A DNA stretch of 64,000 nt from Pirellulales bacterium (GCA_019694435.1 JAIBBZ010000010.1:1-64000), one strand, 5' to 3'; shown: positions 18,830-28,428, numbered from the stretch's first letter. Notes: generated by a model from the sequence alone, not told the origin. Made by a program: numbers and translations.

Positions 18830-18948
18830 CGCGGTTACCTCGAACGATGCAGGACTTGCAGGACCGATTTGAATGGCGACACTGAGCACCTCTAGTGTGG
18901 GCCGCTGTGCCCCGCCGTCAACACCGCGCGTGCCCCCAGGGAAGCTCC

Positions 18949-19662
18949 ATGACTGCCCAACCGTCGAACGCAAAACGATTGATCGTCCTCACCGGGGCCA
19001 CGCGCGGCCTGGGCCGTGCGCTCGTCGAGGCGTTTGTCGCCGACGGACATACGGTGATCGGTTGCGGGCGCTCGACCGCCGACGTGGCCGCTCTGCGAAG
19101 CCGTTTTCCGGAACCTTGCCGGTTCGACGCGGTCGACGTGGTTGACGACGTGGCCGTTGCCGCATGGGCTGGCGCGGTCCTCGACTCGCACGGCCCGCCC
19201 GAGTTGTTGATCAACAACGCCGCCGTCATCAACCGCGTGGCGCCGCTGTGGGAGATCAGCGCCGCGGAGTTCGATCAATTGATGGCCGTCAACGTGCGCG
19301 GCACCGCCAACGTCTTGCGCCACCTGCTGCCGGCCATGATTCGCCGCGGTGCGGGCGTGATCGTCAATCTCAGCTCCGGCTGGGGACGATCGACGTCGCC
19401 CAACGTGGCCCCTTATTGCGCCAGCAAATACGCCATCGAAGGGCTGACGCTGGCCCTGGCTCAAGAATTGCCTCAGGGCATGGCCGCGGTGCCGGTGAAC
19501 CCAGGCATCATCAACACCGACATGCTGCGGAGTTGTTTCGGCAAGGACGCCGTGAACTACCCCACGCCCGAGCAGTGGGCCCGAAAGGCTGCGCCGTTCC
19601 TGCTCGGATTGGCGGCGCAGGACAACGGCCGTTCATTGTCGGTGCCCGGCGCACCCGAATAA
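18949..19662 (+). CDS. short-chain dehydrogenase/reductase
   Basis: 237 residues from the ATG at 18949 (MTAQPSNAKRLIVLTGATRG). It is a classical SDR: the cofactor motif TGATRGLG (15-22), the NNAA motif (89-92), Ser143 in NLSSGWG, Tyr156 and Lys160 in YCASK. The PVNPGIINTDM segment after the active site is typical. Reaction: NAD(P)-dependent oxidation or reduction of an alcohol or ketone; the substrate cannot be inferred. It is divergent from the ABC permease with about 120 bp between starts. A hairpin 50 bp after the stop probably ends the transcript. Confidence 0.9.
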   Translation: MTAQPSNAKRLIVLTGATRGLGRALVEAFVADGHTVIGCGRSTADVAALRSRFPEPCRFDAVDVVDDVAVAAWAGAVLDSHGPPELLINNAAVINRVAPLWEISAAEFDQLMAVNVRGTANVLRHLLPAMIRRGAGVIVNLSSGWGRSTSPNVAPYCASKYAIEGLTLALAQELPQGMAAVPVNPGIINTDMLRSCFGKDAVNYPTPEQWARKAAPFLLGLAAQDNGRSLSVPGAPE

Positions 19663-19711
19663 CGGTGCGCTCCGCGCTTGCTCGGTGGCGTTCGCGCGCC
19701 AAGAACGAAAA

Positions 19712-19749
19712 AGGTCATGGTCACGCGATCCGTCGCTTGACCATGACCT
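19712..19749. terminator. bidirectional-looking terminator hairpin
   Basis: Perfect 12-bp arms (19712-19723 and 19738-19749) with a 14-nt loop. On the minus strand the stem is followed by TTTTTCG, so it terminates best for the Cys-rich gene (stop at 19962, 210 nt away). On the plus strand it lies 50 nt after the SDR stop but is followed only by a weak T-poor sequence. The rest of 19663-19961 holds nothing I recognise. Confidence 0.65.
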
Positions 19750-19961
19750 CTATCCTGATTTCGAGATCGCCGCGGCGACCTCGCCCTCCCGATCCATCGG
19801 TACCCGTGGTATCGGTCGAGCGCATCGCGCGTCTGGAACGATTCCCAGTGCCGCGCGGGTCGCTCTGGCGAAAGCCCTTGTCATGTCGCCGCTTCGTGGC
19901 GGAGAAATTTTTTCCGCGCCGCGACTGACAGCAATGCTAGCTGCTAGCTACTGGCGGTCGC

Positions 19962-20948
19962 TTACCGCACCGGCACCGGCACGGGCGCGGCCGGCAGCGC
20001 CGGAGCCCGCATCGCATCGTCGGCCGGCGGCAGCGGCGGTTGCAGCGTGCCGTCGATCACGGTGCCGTCTTGATAGGGCGTGCCCTCGGAAACCGTCGCC
20101 GCGCAGCTCGCCTCGCACGTCGATTCGACGACGGCGGCGTCGGTCCACGTCGGATTGCCGTAGTAGGCCGAATAAGGCTGGCCGTAGTAGGGCGTCGCTT
20201 GCGGAGCATAGTTCGGCTGCGGCGCGTAGTACGCATAGGTCGGCGCGGGCTGGCGGCTCGGGCAGATGCACTCGCACAGCCGTTGCCAGAAGCTCGGCCG
20301 CGGCGGGGCGTAGACCGGCACCGCGTAGGCCGCCTGGTACTGAACCGGCGCCGCGGCCATCGGGGCCTGGCAGCTCGCTTCACACGAAAACTCCATGCCA
20401 CTCGAGCACGACGGTTCGGCAAAGGCCTGGCAGCTCGGCTCGACGGGCATCGTCGGCGCCAGGGGCGCAGGCGCTGCGTAGGGCGCCGGGGCCGCATAGG
20501 GTACGACCGGCTGCGGCTGGGCATACGGGGTCGGCAGCGCTGCCAGCGGCACGGGTGTGACCGGGGCCGCCGCCTGCGGCGCATAAGCCAGGGGCGCGCC
20601 ATAGCTGGCTGCCTTGGGCGGGCACAGGCATTCCCAGAAGCGGCGGCAGCAGTCCTTCACGCCGTCGCAGCAATCGCGGATCCCGTCACACAGACCATTG
20701 CCGGTCGGGGCCGGACCGTAGTAGGGCTGCGTGTACGGATTAAGCGGGGCCACGGCTTGCGGCAGTGGAGCCACGGCCTGGCCCGGAGGCAGCGGCTGCG
20801 GGGCCACTGCGACCGGCTGCAGAGCGGTGTACGAGCCCGGCGGCTGATAGTTGGGATCCAGCAGACGATCCAGCCACTCGAAGGCCGCCGCGGGGGAGAC
20901 CAGGGCCAACGCCACGAGCCAACCGGCCAGGACGCTTCGCAGAGACAT
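19962..20948 (-). CDS. exported proline/tyrosine-rich protein with 16 cysteines
   Basis: 328 residues from the ATG at 20948, with a signal peptide (MSLRSVLAGWLVALALVSPA AAF). The mature part is low-complexity Pro/Ala/Tyr/Gln sequence with cysteine clusters: 87-109 (CDGIRDCCDGVKDCC, FWECLCP), 173-193 (EPSC, SSGMEFSCEASC), 225-229 (FWQRLCECICP) and 278-282 (CEASC). The FW-x-LC-x-CP motif occurs twice. It has no catalytic motif. Such proteins suggest a disulfide-linked envelope or surface component, as known for Cys-rich planctomycete wall proteins, though no YTV domain was seen. Real coding is supported by the signal peptide and GAAGGA ribosome site. Confidence 0.75.
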   Translation of the reverse strand: MSLRSVLAGWLVALALVSPAAAFEWLDRLLDPNYQPPGSYTALQPVAVAPQPLPPGQAVAPLPQAVAPLNPYTQPYYGPAPTGNGLCDGIRDCCDGVKDCCRRFWECLCPPKAASYGAPLAYAPQAAAPVTPVPLAALPTPYAQPQPVVPYAAPAPYAAPAPLAPTMPVEPSCQAFAEPSCSSGMEFSCEASCQAPMAAAPVQYQAAYAVPVYAPPRPSFWQRLCECICPSRQPAPTYAYYAPQPNYAPQATPYYGQPYSAYYGNPTWTDAAVVESTCEASCAATVSEGTPYQDGTVIDGTLQPPLPPADDAMRAPALPAAPVPVPVR

Positions 20949-21205
20949 CGTCGAAAATCCTTCGTTCGTCGGAACGGTCTGGGGAGGTTTGACGAACAAC
21001 CTGCGAGCCGAATGCGGCGCATGTCTCGTCTGGGAAACATGCCTTCGGCGCGACCGTAGAGCAAACGCAACCGTTGAGTTTTCGCAGCATTTCCCCGGGC
21101 CCGTAACCGCGCAACTCATCCTCGCCGGAACAACCCGTACCGCCGGCGCCATGCGACCATTGGCCCGATTTGCCGCATTCCAGGGGCGTTTCTAAACTGG
21201 GGCAC

Positions 21206-22507
21206 ATGGACGCCACTCCCGCCGAACTCGCTAACGGCGCCAGCCCCGACGAGCACCTCCGCCGCCAACGAGCACTGAACACCTTGCTCGACGTGACCCG
21301 CGAGCTGGCGGCGCAGCTTGATCTGCACGACATTCTCGAAACGGTCACCCGGGGAGCGGCGCAGGCCCTGAATTGCGATCGGGCCAGCTTGTTCCAGTAC
21401 GACGCCAAGACGCAGGAGCTCTATACCCTTGTCGTGACCGAGCTGGAAATCGCCGAGATCCGCCACGGTCTCGACCAGGGCATCACCGGCGACGTGGCCC
21501 AGCATCGCCGCGTGGCGAACGTCGCGCAGCCCGGCACCGATCAACGCTGGAACCGCGCCGTCGACCGGGCCACGGGCTATGTGACTCGCAACATCCTCGC
21601 CGCGCCGGTCGTTTCGCTCCAGGACGGCAAGCTGCTCGGCGTGCTGCAGTTGCTCAACAAGCACGAGGGCGAGTTCGACGCCTTCGATGAGCAACTGCTC
21701 TCGGCCTTCGGCCAGCATGCGGCCGTGGCCATCGACCGGGCCCGGACGATCGAGGAGCTGCGCCGGCGCAATGCCGTCGATGCCTCGCTAAACGTGGCCC
21801 GGGAAATCCAGCGCGGCTTCATGCCCACGCAGCTACCACAGATCGATGGCTACGAAGTCGCCTCGTGGTGGTACCCGAACCAGGCGGTCGGAGGCGACTA
21901 TTGCGATGTCGTGCCGCTCGGCGACGGTTGTGTGGGCCTGGTCATCGCCGACGTCAGCGGACACGGGCTGGGGCCCGCGTTGATCATGGCCTCGGTCCGA
22001 GCCGCGCTGCGGACGCTGATCCTCGAGCATAGCGCCACGGGCGAGTTGCTGACCTTGCTCTCGCGGGCCCTTGAACCCGACCTACAGGACGGACGGTTCA
22101 TCACGATGGTAATCGCCGGGCTCGATCCGCGCAACCACACGGTCGACTACGCGAACGCGGGCCATGCGCCCGCGTTGCATTACATCGCTGCCGAGGACCG
22201 GTTTGTCGAACTCGAAGCCACAGGACTGCCTTTGGGCGTGGTCGATCGATTGGAGTACGACCAAGGGCAACGCCAAGAGATGGCGGTCGACGACCTGCTG
22301 GTGCTGTGCACTGACGGCATCGTCGAGTCGATGAACGAGGCCGATGAGCAGTTTGGCATGCAGCGGCTCGAAAGCCTGATTCGCAGCCTGGCTCGCGAAC
22401 CGCTCGAAAAGCTCGTCAGCGAGATTGGCCGCGAAGTCGAGTCGCACTACGTCGGCGAAAGCCCGCCAGATGATCTGACCGTGCTGGCGATTCGACGCAA
22501 CCGATAA
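21206..22507 (+). CDS. GAF-domain PP2C-type serine phosphatase (RsbU/SpoIIE-like)
   Basis: 433 residues from the ATG at 21206. A GAF sensor (about 25-190: NTLLDVTRELAAQLDLHD, CDRASLFQYD, AAPVVSLQDGKLLGVLQLLN) is followed by a short coiled linker (RRNAVDASLNVAREIQRGF) and a PPM phosphatase domain with the metal-binding motifs VGGDYCDV, ADVSGHGLGPAL, GHAP, LCTDGIVE and PPDDLTVL. All metal Asp positions appear intact. Such proteins dephosphorylate anti-sigma antagonists in partner-switching stress pathways, driven by a ligand bound to GAF. No partner anti-sigma or STAS gene is in the window. Confidence 0.92.
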   Translation: MDATPAELANGASPDEHLRRQRALNTLLDVTRELAAQLDLHDILETVTRGAAQALNCDRASLFQYDAKTQELYTLVVTELEIAEIRHGLDQGITGDVAQHRRVANVAQPGTDQRWNRAVDRATGYVTRNILAAPVVSLQDGKLLGVLQLLNKHEGEFDAFDEQLLSAFGQHAAVAIDRARTIEELRRRNAVDASLNVAREIQRGFMPTQLPQIDGYEVASWWYPNQAVGGDYCDVVPLGDGCVGLVIADVSGHGLGPALIMASVRAALRTLILEHSATGELLTLLSRALEPDLQDGRFITMVIAGLDPRNHTVDYANAGHAPALHYIAAEDRFVELEATGLPLGVVDRLEYDQGQRQEMAVDDLLVLCTDGIVESMNEADEQFGMQRLESLIRSLAREPLEKLVSEIGREVESHYVGESPPDDLTVLAIRRNR

Positions 22508-22529
22508 AAACTCGACACCAGGCGCACGT

Positions 22530-23579
22530 CTACGGCGTCGGCGGGAGCGGGACGATCGTGTTCATCGGAGCCGCCGACTGGTACGAAGCCGGAGCGACGT
22601 TGCCGCTGGCCGCCGGGGCATAACCTCCCGGCATCGGGCTGGTGCTCGTCGCCGGCGGCAACAGCGAACGGACGTCGCCTGTGCCACCGGGCCGGTAGGT
22701 GCCGCCCGGGTAGTAGTTCGGATCGCTCGTCGGCACGGCGGGCGTCTGATAGGCCGGCGGAGCCTGATAGGCCGACGTCGGGGCATAGCCCGCACTGGTT
22801 CCCGGCTGATAGTCGGTCTGGCCGGGGACGTACGGCGCGGCCTCGGTCGGAGCACTGGTCACCGGAGGCTGAGCAGCCCAGGCATTCGGATCGGTGGGCG
22901 CGGCTTGCGGCGCACCTGCCGGATAAACCGTGTTCGGAACGGCACCGGGCACGGGGGCATAGGCACCCGGCTGCATGCTCGCCTGCGGCACACCGCCGGC
23001 GGGCGGCAGCGCGCCCGACATGTCGTATTGCGAGCCGGTGTTATAGGGGCTCGGCACGCCGCCCATCCCCTGGGGCGCTGCCGGCTGCTGATATCCGGCG
23101 GCGGGTGCCGCATAGCCCGGCTGCGGCGTGGCAGCGTTCCAAGGTTCGGCGCTGCCCGAGTTGTAGTAACCGTTTTGCGGTTGCATCGCGACCTGGTCGT
23201 AACCGGCCGGCGCGGCCGCGGCCTGCGTCGGATCGGGATAGGCCGGAGCCGGAGTGTATGCCGGCATACCCGTGTAAGCGGGGGCACCACCGGCGGGCGG
23301 AGTGGCGGCATACGCTGCAGCGGCCGGATCGACCGGCGCCTGCAGCGGGGTCACCGGGTAACCGGTGCCGCCGGCGACGGCCGTCGTCGGCGCGGCCCCG
23401 GTCGTGGGCAGGGCCGGGGCGGTCGAGGTCGAATCGGCGTCGGCCACGGCAGCATCGGGCTGGGAACGTTTCCAGAACTTCCAGCCATTGTTCGCAAACC
23501 GCTTCGAGCCGCCGGCGCAGCCCGTGCACAGCAACATCAGGCCGGCCACGACCAGCAAACGCGGCAGGGAAGTTCTCAT
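22530..23579 (-). CDS. proline-rich lipoprotein
   Basis: 349 residues from the ATG at 23579 (a GTG immediately upstream is also in frame), with GGAG 7 nt away. The signal peptide RTSLPRLLVVAGLMLLCTGC suggests lipidation of Cys21. After a short charged segment (KRFANNGWKFWKRSQPD) the chain is Pro/Ala/Gly/Tyr/Gln-rich with irregular repeats of the type YPxG, APAYP, YQxPxA. It has only one cysteine after export. Likely an extended envelope spacer or surface lipoprotein. It ends 22 bp from the phosphatase stop, tail to tail. Confidence 0.75.
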   Translation of the reverse strand: MRTSLPRLLVVAGLMLLCTGCAGGSKRFANNGWKFWKRSQPDAAVADADSTSTAPALPTTGAAPTTAVAGGTGYPVTPLQAPVDPAAAAYAATPPAGGAPAYTGMPAYTPAPAYPDPTQAAAAPAGYDQVAMQPQNGYYNSGSAEPWNAATPQPGYAAPAAGYQQPAAPQGMGGVPSPYNTGSQYDMSGALPPAGGVPQASMQPGAYAPVPGAVPNTVYPAGAPQAAPTDPNAWAAQPPVTSAPTEAAPYVPGQTDYQPGTSAGYAPTSAYQAPPAYQTPAVPTSDPNYYPGGTYRPGGTGDVRSLLPPATSTSPMPGGYAPAASGNVAPASYQSAAPMNTIVPLPPTP

Positions 23580-24016
23580 CACGTCGACTCCTTGACGTTC
23601 CTCGTTCCGGCGCGGGCGACCGCCGACCCTGTTGTGTCGCGGTCAGCCAGATGAGCGCGGGAAACCTTCGAAAAGCTGTTGACCTGTTTCGTTGTGGCAG
23701 AGTCTCGCTGCGGTAGCGAGCAGACCGCCCCTGTCGATTGTTTCGGTCGAACCGGAGCGAACGGTCCAGCGAAAGGTGCTGAATCCACCGCGCAAACCGC
23801 CGAAAGCTGCCGCGAGACAAGTTGGTGCGGGAAAGTACCGAGGCGGCGGCCCCCCGGTCAACGGCATTTCCGCATGCGCGCAGCGGCAGCATGGCAGCGC
23901 CAGGCTGGCGCTGCGGCCGCGCAGAAGAAAGCCCCCGGCGGTGCTCCGCCGAGGGCTGGTACAGCAATCTGTGGCGAACGCGTGCGAGCCGTTCGCCGGC
24001 GCGGGCCTTGCGCCCG
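23580..24016. other. 437-bp intergenic region upstream of the lipoprotein gene
   Basis: No believable coding frame. It contains the sod terminator (23924-23957), a nearly perfect 21-bp palindrome at 23894-23914 (10-bp arms, 1-nt centre) and presumably the promoter of the lipoprotein gene on the minus strand. Nothing else was recognised. Confidence 0.5.
23924..23957 (-). terminator. intrinsic terminator after the superoxide dismutase gene
   Basis: On the minus strand, agccctcggcgg pairs with ccgccgggggct (12 bp with one G-T pair, 4-nt loop, 23930-23957) and is followed by TTTCTTCT. It lies 60 nt after the dismutase stop and fits a Rho-independent terminator. Confidence 0.85.
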
Positions 24017-24628
24017 TTATTTCTTGGCCGCGTCGTAGCGCCGCGAGACCTCGGCCCAGTTGATCACATGGAAGAATGCCGCCACGTAATCGGCGCGGCG
24101 GTTTTGATAGTTCAGATAGTAGGCGTGTTCCCAGACGTCGATGCCCAGGATCGGTGTGTTGCCGTGCATTAGCGGGCTGTCTTGATTGGCAGTGCTTTCG
24201 ATGACGAGCTTCTTACCCTTATCGACGCTCAGCCAGGCCCAACCGCTGCCGAAGCGCCCCATCGCGGCTTTCGACAGGGCATCTTTGAACGCGGCATAGC
24301 CGCCCAAGTCGCTCGCGATGGCCGGCGCGACGCTGCCGCTTGGTTCGCCGCCGGCGCCGGGGCCAAGGATCGTCCAGAACAACGAGTGGTTCGCATGGCC
24401 GCCACCGTTGTTGCGCACGACCGTGCGGATGTTCTCGGGCACCGAATCGATCTTGGCGACCAGTTCCTCGATCGATTGACCGCCGAGGCTTGTCCCCTCG
24501 ATCGCGTTGTTCAGATTGGTGACGTACGCCTGGTGATGCTTGGTGTGATGGATTTCCATCGTCTTGGCATCGATATGCGGTTCCAGGGCGTTGTATGCGT
24601 AGGGCAGCGCTGGCAGAGAATAGGCCAT
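24017..24628 (-). CDS. superoxide dismutase, Mn/Fe family
   Basis: 203 residues from the ATG at 24628 ([20 protein letters not shown]). All four metal ligands are visible: His27 in EIHHTKHH, His81 in [10 protein letters not shown], Asp164 and His168 in [11 protein letters not shown]. It removes superoxide in the cytosol; there is no signal peptide. [15 protein letters not shown] and STANQDSPL look more like the Mn-type than the Fe-type, but metal choice cannot be settled from sequence. Length is normal. The gene has its own downstream terminator and probably stands alone. Confidence 0.95.
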   Translation of the reverse strand: MAYSLPALPYAYNALEPHIDAKTMEIHHTKHHQAYVTNLNNAIEGTSLGGQSIEELVAKIDSVPENIRTVVRNNGGGHANHSLFWTILGPGAGGEPSGSVAPAIASDLGGYAAFKDALSKAAMGRFGSGWAWLSVDKGKKLVIESTANQDSPLMHGNTPILGIDVWEHAYYLNYQNRRADYVAAFFHVINWAEVSRRYDAAKK

Positions 24629-24771
24629 GGTGAATCGATCCTTTGGAAGGCAGAAAGCGGGCGGAACCGCCGGAATTTGCACAGATTTCCCAACTGCGCC
24701 GCAGCATACCCGAGTCGCTGCGCAGAGGCAATTGCCCAGCGGCGGGCGAGAGTGCCGCCGTGCGGTGCCCG

Positions 24772-26190
24772 TCAGCCCAGGCCGGCGATCTGCCGGATGA
24801 GCATCACTAGATCGCTGCGCTGGCTGGCGAGGATCGAGAGGCCGGATACCGCGTTGTCGGCCAACGCTTGATGTTTGGCGATCAACAAGGTCTCGGCTTC
24901 TTCATCGGCCTTGTCGAGCGCGTCGATCGTATCGCCGAGATCCTCATCCCAAGCAGTCAGCAGGCTGCTCGACGCGCCGAGTGTCGCGTTGACAAAACCC
25001 TCGACGCGTCCGCCGGCGGCCTGGACCTGGCCGATCGCTTCGTCGACCACGCGAATGGCTGCCGAGGTATTCGTGGCGAGCCCTGACAGGCTACCGCCGC
25101 TCAGGAGTTGATCGAGCCTGCCGCTCAGGCCGCCCAGTGCGTGCGGCATCAGGTTCGGCAACCCGATCACTGCCGAGCGTCGTGCCGTCGTGCCCAATTG
25201 GAACACCCGGCTGCCGCCGGGCGCCACGTGCAGCGTGTCGATCGCGCCGGTCACACCGCCGGTCGTTTCGAGCGCGAAGCTGAACCCGTTGTCCGAGACG
25301 ACAAACCGGTTTCCCCGGCCGGTGACGGTCCGGCCATTGATCGTGGCTTCGCCGTCGACACCATAGGCGGCCCCTTGTGCATCGCCGCCGGTGAATGCGA
25401 AGGTCCCCGAATTGACGGCAATCTGCGCCTGGGCCTGCGTGCCGTAATCGACGCTGGAAAACCGCAACGCGTTGCCGTTCACGCTGGCCGTCACGCCGGT
25501 GTGATGGCTCTCGAGGTTGATCCGGTCGCGCAGCACGGTCAGTGCTTCGGCATTGTTGACGCTGATCACGGCCGAGCCGCGAGCGCCGGTCAGCGTCAGG
25601 TTGGCCGCGGCGGTCGTCAGACCCGCCGCGCCGGTGTAGGTCAGCGTGGCTTGCGTCGCGGCAGTGGTCACCTCGGCGGCGATGTCTTTAGTTCCGCCCA
25701 CGGGCAGAGAATACACCGTCAGCCGGCTGACTTGATTGGCGTTGCGTCCGGTGACGGCGAAATCCGACGAGCCATCGAACAAGGCGTGCCCGGCGGCCGA
25801 CTCAGCGGCCAATTGCCCGATCTCGTCAAGGGCCTCGTCGATCGATGCTTGCTTGGCTTGCCGCTGTTCGGCGTTGAGCGATTGGTTTTCGTCGGCCACG
25901 AGCGCCGCGCGAATCGCACTTAATTGCTCACCGATTTCGCCGAGAACGAGCTGCGCCTTGGCCCCCACGGCCGAGGCAGCCGTAACGTTGGCCAGCGCCT
26001 GTCCGACTGCGGAACGTTGCGATTCGAGCCCGGCAATCTCGACGTATCCCGCCGGATCGTCCTGGGGATCGTTGATCTTGCGTCCGGTCACCAGCCGGAG
26101 ATTGTGCAAGGCCAGGCCGGCATTGGCCTCGGCCAGCCGATTGACCAGCCGCAGTTCAAACCCGCTAAGCGTCGCGCCGATGCGTGCCAT
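24772..26190 (-). CDS. flagellin-like protein (N- and C-terminal flagellin helices, hook IN motif)
   Basis: 472 residues. The N-terminus ([40 protein letters not shown] at 31-50) matches the start of flagellins and hook-associated proteins, with the family motif IN-x-x-x-DDPAG. A central Thr/Ala/Gly-rich region contains a flagellin hook IN-type segment ([20 protein letters not shown] and [20 protein letters not shown], about 197-236). The C-terminal helices ([20 protein letters not shown]...[20 protein letters not shown]) form the partner coiled coil. No other flagellar gene lies in the window. It could be a filament protein or a FlgL-type junction protein. It is followed 61 bp upstream by the HD/GGDEF regulator on the same strand. 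Confidence 0.8.
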   Translation of the reverse strand: MARIGATLSGFELRLVNRLAEANAGLALHNLRLVTGRKINDPQDDPAGYVEIAGLESQRSAVGQALANVTAASAVGAKAQLVLGEIGEQLSAIRAALVADENQSLNAEQRQAKQASIDEALDEIGQLAAESAAGHALFDGSSDFAVTGRNANQVSRLTVYSLPVGGTKDIAAEVTTAATQATLTYTGAAGLTTAAANLTLTGARGSAVISVNNAEALTVLRDRINLESHHTGVTASVNGNALRFSSVDYGTQAQAQIAVNSGTFAFTGGDAQGAAYGVDGEATINGRTVTGRGNRFVVSDNGFSFALETTGGVTGAIDTLHVAPGGSRVFQLGTTARRSAVIGLPNLMPHALGGLSGRLDQLLSGGSLSGLATNTSAAIRVVDEAIGQVQAAGGRVEGFVNATLGASSSLLTAWDEDLGDTIDALDKADEEAETLLIAKHQALADNAVSGLSILASQRSDLVMLIRQIAGLG

Positions 26191-26250
26191 GGTGAGCCCG
26201 GTGAACGCGCGGCGCCTGCGACGCCCGCACAGGTACGAATTCGAGGTGCG

Positions 26251-28428
26251 TCAGGTGTCGCTAATGCCGCCGATCGGTGCGCCGTCGGCGGTGGCCATCA
26301 TGTAAGCGCGGAAACTCGCCAGCAGCGTCCGAGCCCGGCTCAGGGCTTCGTCGCGACGTCGTTCGCGGCTGCGGTAGAGCGAAATCCGCAACTCGATGCG
26401 CGTCGCCCGCTGGTGCATGGGGTTGTCACCTTGTTCGTCGAGAAAGATCTCCAAGACCAGCGGCACCTTGCGATCCGCATCGCGACGCACGAACGGCAAG
26501 CTCGTGGTACCGATCTTGAGCCGCACGCGGTTCTCGTCAGTGGCCAGGACTTCGGCTCCGTGATCGGCCGTGAAGCCGCGGAGCTTTTCCCAGGCAATCG
26601 CCTGAGGGACGTAGGTGACCATTTCCTGGGCGATCAAGGCCGGCCCGCCGAGCTCGTTTTCGGCCGCGGCGGCGCCATCATTCAGCGGTCCGGTGCCGAA
26701 CTGGATCACGCAGTTGCGGCCGCGCTCTTTGCCCACCAGCAGGGCCCGATCGGCGCGGTTGAGCATGGTTTCGGCCGTGTCGCCGTCTTGGATGGCCGTG
26801 ACGCCGTAGGTCGCCGTGACGCGGCGGCCGTTCAGCCCGTCGATCGGCAGCTCGCTCAACGCGCGGCGGATCTGTTCGGCGCGCTCCGAAGCGACCGTGT
26901 TGTCGCAGTCGGCGCACAGCAGGACAAACTCTTCGCCGCCGTACCGGGCCACGAGATCGCCCGGGCGGCACGAGCCCTTGAGCAAGCGGGCATAGGAGCG
27001 GATCACCTCGTCGCCCACCGGATGGCCGAAGGTGTCGTTGATCGATTTGAAGTGGTCGATATCGGTGATGATCAGGCTGCAGGGCAAGTGATGTTGCTGG
27101 TGCGCCTGGACGAACAATTCGTGCACGCGATCAAACTCGGCGCGGTTGGCCACCTGGGTCAGCGGATCGCGCGTGGCCTGTTCGTGCAGCGACTGGCAGC
27201 GCGCGGCCAGATTGGCCTCGCCCGAGATGTCGTGGACCACGACGACGACGCCGTGATTGACGCCGTCGGCGCTGAGCACCGGCAGCACGTGCAGATGCAC
27301 AGGCACGGGGTGGCCGTGCCGGCCGCGCAACCGCAGGCGCCGAGTGCCGAGTTCGCCTTGCACCAGTGCGTGGAGGATCGGGCAATCGGTCACGTTCAAC
27401 GCGTGGCCATGTTCATCGGACAGCTCCACCAGGTGCGGCAGCCACTGGCGCTGATGGACCGCCGTCGCGGCGAGACCGGTCAATTGCTCGGCGCCGCGGT
27501 TCCAGAGCACGATCCGCTGGCCTCGGTCGATGAAAATCACGCCGTCGTTGATGCCACCCAACAAGGTCTGCTCGAACAATTCGATCAAGGCGACCGGGCG
27601 GGCCTCGGTCAATTCTTGATTCAAGCGCCAGCGCGAATGGACCAAGTCGTAGTCGAGTGCTTTGAGCCAGGTCCGCGCGGCGGAGATGCACAACGTGACC
27701 GGCTCGCCGGCGACCAGCTCGCGGAAACGCGCGACGAGTTCGGGATCGAACTGTCGCCCGGCAAAGCGATACAGCTCTTGGAGCGCACCGTCTCGGCTCA
27801 GGGCTTCGCGGTACAGCTGGTGCGAAGTCATGCTGTCGAACGCGTCGACAATCGCCAGGATCCTCGATCCCAGCGGCAATTCCAGACCGCATACGTCGCC
27901 GCGCTTGATCGAGCCGTCGTACCAGGTGCCGTAATTGGCCACAATCTCGAGCACCGCGGGGCTCGAACAACTGCACTTGAGGATTTGATGGCCGATGGCC
28001 AGGTGCTGCGCCATCACAGCCTCTTCGTCTGGCGTCAGCGCGCCCGGCTTGAGCAGCACGGCGTCCGGAACGCCGATCTTGCCGACGTCGTGCAGCAGGG
28101 CGGCCACTTCCAGGGCATCGCGCTGGGCCGAGTTCAGCCCCAAGTGCGAGGCCCACGAGGAGCACATCAGACCCACGCGGAAACTATGCGCGGCCGTCTC
28201 CAGATGTTTCGATCGCAACGCGGCAAACAAGCTGCTGGCGATGCCCAAGCGCACTTGGACCAGCAGGTTTTCTTCGACTGAAGCCAGCTCGCGCTGCTCG
28301 GGCAGAATCTGTTCCGAGGCCGCAATCAACAGTTGCAACATCTCGGTCAGAACTTCGGCGCGCTGGCCGGCCTCGATGCCCGAGCGCGTGCTCGCGACCG
28401 GTGTCGGCGTTGATAGGTGCGTTTCCAT
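26251..28428 (-). CDS. HD-GYP-like / PAS / GGDEF signalling protein with C-terminal extra domain
   Basis: 725 residues from the ATG at 28428 (GAGGAG upstream). An HD domain spans about 60-215 with H81, HD113-114 and K117 (LLHDVGKIGVPD), but the later HHE and GYP elements are replaced (ANYGTWYDGSIKRGD at 164-178). A PAS domain follows (about 285-405, NDGVIFIDRGQRIVLWNRGAEQLTG), then GGDEF (about 415-580) with an intact active loop GGEEF (497-501) and an I-site RPGD (488-491). The last 140 residues are unassigned. The protein probably makes cyclic di-GMP with product inhibition, the HD half likely being sensory. It sits upstream of the flagellin-like gene on the same strand, which hints at a motility or attachment role. 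Confidence 0.88.
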   Translation of the reverse strand: METHLSTPTPVASTRSGIEAGQRAEVLTEMLQLLIAASEQILPEQRELASVEENLLVQVRLGIASSLFAALRSKHLETAAHSFRVGLMCSSWASHLGLNSAQRDALEVAALLHDVGKIGVPDAVLLKPGALTPDEEAVMAQHLAIGHQILKCSCSSPAVLEIVANYGTWYDGSIKRGDVCGLELPLGSRILAIVDAFDSMTSHQLYREALSRDGALQELYRFAGRQFDPELVARFRELVAGEPVTLCISAARTWLKALDYDLVHSRWRLNQELTEARPVALIELFEQTLLGGINDGVIFIDRGQRIVLWNRGAEQLTGLAATAVHQRQWLPHLVELSDEHGHALNVTDCPILHALVQGELGTRRLRLRGRHGHPVPVHLHVLPVLSADGVNHGVVVVVHDISGEANLAARCQSLHEQATRDPLTQVANRAEFDRVHELFVQAHQQHHLPCSLIITDIDHFKSINDTFGHPVGDEVIRSYARLLKGSCRPGDLVARYGGEEFVLLCADCDNTVASERAEQIRRALSELPIDGLNGRRVTATYGVTAIQDGDTAETMLNRADRALLVGKERGRNCVIQFGTGPLNDGAAAAENELGGPALIAQEMVTYVPQAIAWEKLRGFTADHGAEVLATDENRVRLKIGTTSLPFVRRDADRKVPLVLEIFLDEQGDNPMHQRATRIELRISLYRSRERRRDEALSRARTLLASFRAYMMATADGAPIGGISDT

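Noticed and set aside
19885..19915. Weak hairpin followed by six T residues on the plus strand
   Set aside because: The stem is only 4-5 bp; the stronger hairpin at 19712-19749 explains the site better.
23692..24172. Plus-strand frames over the dismutase terminator region
   Set aside because: They run through a terminator and antisense to the dismutase gene; composition is random-like.
25924..28281. A 785-residue open frame antisense to the HD/GGDEF gene
   Set aside because: Its composition (Gln, Arg, His, Ala, Asp-rich, no domain) is that of a GC-rich shadow; the opposite strand holds clear GGDEF and HD motifs.
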